Shown here in pieces: positions 5,636 to 6,759 of a stretch of DNA of 6,759 nucleotides. The translations under genes were made by a program, and so were the position numbers. How positions within the stretch are numbered: position 1 is the stretch's first letter; every line of letters starts with the position of its first letter. The stretch spans positions 1 through 6,759 of the forward strand of contig CAYYTU010000124.1 in NCBI GenBank assembly GCA_964474655.1. Reading direction: 5' to 3'. Origin of the DNA: CAYYTU01 sp964474655 (GTDB taxonomy: Bacteria > Chloroflexota > Anaerolineae > B4-G1). Under the pieces are notes generated by a model. The model saw nothing but the letters and a program-made list of their open reading frames with translations, searched no databases and was not told where the DNA came from.

Positions 5636-6346
5636 ATGGGCAAGAAAAGACGAAGCAGGCGACGTTCCCGAAGGCCGGTGCAGCCCCGCGCACGGGCTGG
5701 CGGCGTCCACCTGACGACACCCGAAGGCGATGAGATTGCCTTCACCAGTGCGCACTACCGACACGCCGGTCTGGAGGATGTTCGCTCAGCTCTGCAAAAG
5801 GCCGACGACTTTGGGCTTGATGAGGAATTGAAGCCGGAATCAGACGGATCATACCATTTTCCGTGGTTTGAAACTCGATCAGAAGCTTCCCAGTCGTTCG
5901 CACCCATCGGCCATCGCGTGTTGGCACACCTGACACTGGCTCCGAGAACGTTGGACGTAGAAGCGAGCTCGCAGCAGCGTCTGGATGATTGTCGCCAGCG
6001 GTTGGAGCAACTGCTGGGAGATCGCATCCATCTGGTGGAGACCAAGGCCAAGCGTGCGGAGCAGGCGCTTCGAGAAGAACCCTCGGCCGAACCGGAGGAG
6101 CCGTTCACACCCTCGCCGGAACTCATCGCCGAGATGGAGGAGAAGATGCTGCACCAATGGATCGATGAGTCTATTCCAGCCCTGGGCGGCTTGACGCCAC
6201 GGGAGGCGGTCAAGACGCCGGAAGGCCGTCAGAAGGTGCTGGAGTTGATCGAGTATTCTGTGCAACTGCAAAAGAGGATGCCTCAAAGCCCGGGATTCTT
6301 TGCGCCCGATTATCGCAAGGTCAAGAAGATGCTGGGTCTGGAATGA
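5636..6346 (+). CDS. Uncharacterised protein with MbcA/ParS/Xre-like C-terminal motif
   Basis: 236 residues, not assigned a function. ATG 5636 has a good AGGGAGG site seven bases upstream. The first 20 residues are extremely Arg/Lys-rich (KKRRSRRRSRR), suggesting nucleic-acid contact. Residues about 92-135 (HRVLAHLTLAPRTLDVEASS...LLGDRIHLVE) resemble a segment found in SEC-C-like and related proteins of unknown role. Residues about 173-205 (HQWIDESIPALGGLTPREAV...GRQKVLELI) match the W-h-D-x-P-x-P-A-L-G-G-x-T-P pattern also present in toxin-binding domains of Xre/MbcA/ParS antitoxins. No membrane segment or Cys/His metal cluster is seen. It begins 21 bases after the toxin and its stop overlaps the methylase start by 4 bases (ATGA), so it may have belonged to the methylase operon or serve as an adaptor. 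The antitoxin-like role is inference. Confidence 0.7.
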   Translation: MGKKRRSRRRSRRPVQPRARAGGVHLTTPEGDEIAFTSAHYRHAGLEDVRSALQKADDFGLDEELKPESDGSYHFPWFETRSEASQSFAPIGHRVLAHLTLAPRTLDVEASSQQRLDDCRQRLEQLLGDRIHLVETKAKRAEQALREEPSAEPEEPFTPSPELIAEMEEKMLHQWIDESIPALGGLTPREAVKTPEGRQKVLELIEYSVQLQKRMPQSPGFFAPDYRKVKKMLGLE

Positions 6347-6759
6347 GTATGAACAAACGCCTCATCGAATACAACCTGCCCCTGGCCGACATCTCCGAGG
6401 CCTCGGCCCGCGAGAAGTCCATCCGCTGGATTTCGATCTGTTGGAGAACGCCGATGCTCGCTGCCTAGTCTGCGAGCAGGTGACCAAGGCGCAGGACGTG
6501 CGGCGATTAGCACGGGAAGAAAAGATGGGGCAGGTCTGATAGCTGTGGTCTTCCATCATCCCGATCAATACGGCAAGTGGTATCGCTTGGCAACGCCGGA
6601 GAATGAGCGCGTCTTCGCCGAAGCCGAGGCGGCACTGGAGCTGACCTTTATCCGCCATATCGCCACCGACTTCTTGGTGCGCCACCTGCTCCAGGACGCC
6701 AGCAGCGAGGCCATCGACAAGGAGGCCCAGTTCTACCTCACCTACCGCTGGACCTACCT
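6343..6759 (+). pseudogene. Broken DUF1156 DNA methyltransferase gene, continues beyond window
   Basis: ATG at 6343 (or 6349) overlaps the upstream stop. It opens with MNKRLIEYNLPLADISEASA then REKSIR, the diagnostic N-terminus of DUF1156 methylases, which should continue with a HGHPS...WWARRP segment. Instead, at about 6427, the sequence passes into another frame encoding DFDLLENADARCLVCEQVTK and MGQV, part of the zinc-ribbon region normally hundreds of residues later; the original frame stops at 6466-6468. At about 6536 a further one-base slip moves to a third frame encoding LIAVVFHHPDQYGKWYRLAT and, later, AQFYLTYRWTY. The catalytic methylase part (SAM site and DPPY-type motif) is missing. 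A second, in-frame deletion around AALEL/TFIRHI is possible. Decay is seen directly; identification rests on recognised family motifs. Known relatives methylate adenine in anti-phage islands. Confidence 0.82.

Noticed and set aside
1..6759. CRISPR array
   Set aside because: No short regularly spaced repeats were seen; the only notable direct repeat is the single helicase-tail duplication.

Overview
The window is GC-rich bacterial DNA with every supported gene on the + strand. The mix of families (DUF433/DUF5615 toxin-antitoxin pair, AbiEii-like nucleotidyltransferase, SNF2 helicase with a DUF3883 tail, DUF1156 methylase) suggests a genome-defence or accessory island. It is reminiscent of Chloroflexota or a similar GC-rich phylum, but that placement is an impression from protein style, not a measurement.

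Layout. Positions 1-169 are a gene-free leader with two GC-rich hairpins; the second, followed by a T-rich run, looks like a rightward terminator for a gene left of the window. Positions 170-3607 encode an intact 1145-residue SNF2/DEAH helicase ending in a DUF3883 domain with a PD-(D/E)xK-like nuclease signature. A tightly spaced pair follows: a small 84-87 residue helical protein (about 3609-3863) and a 198-residue nucleotidyltransferase (3868-4464). Positions 4465-4866 (402 bases) hold no intact gene. They contain a frameshifted remnant of a second DUF3883 helicase tail (4478-4753), whose last 139 bases are 138/139 identical to the tail of the intact helicase, then a strong sigma70-type promoter embedded in inverted repeats. 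That promoter drives a ribbon-helix-helix/DUF433 antitoxin (4867-5265) and an overlapping DUF5615 PIN-like toxin (5258-5614). An uncharacterised 236-residue protein with an MbcA/ParS/Xre-like C-terminal motif follows (5636-6346). At 6343 a DUF1156 DNA methyltransferase gene begins but is broken: its first 27 or so residues join directly to an internal zinc-ribbon region in another frame, and a second frameshift follows. It runs off the right end.

How the genes fit together. SNF2-type helicases and DUF1156-type adenine methylases occur together in anti-phage islands (class 1 DISARM pairs an SNF2 helicase with an adenine methylase, and DUF1156/DUF499/helicase islands are also known). The simplest reading is that a helicase-methylase defence operon was invaded between the two genes by two small modules, a nucleotidyltransferase pair and a VapBC-like pair. 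One insertion left a duplicated helicase tail, and the methylase has decayed. The helicase-nuclease stays open while its presumed self-marking partner is dead, which is the most interesting system-level feature. Whether the helicase is still active, and whether other subunits lie outside the window, cannot be seen here.
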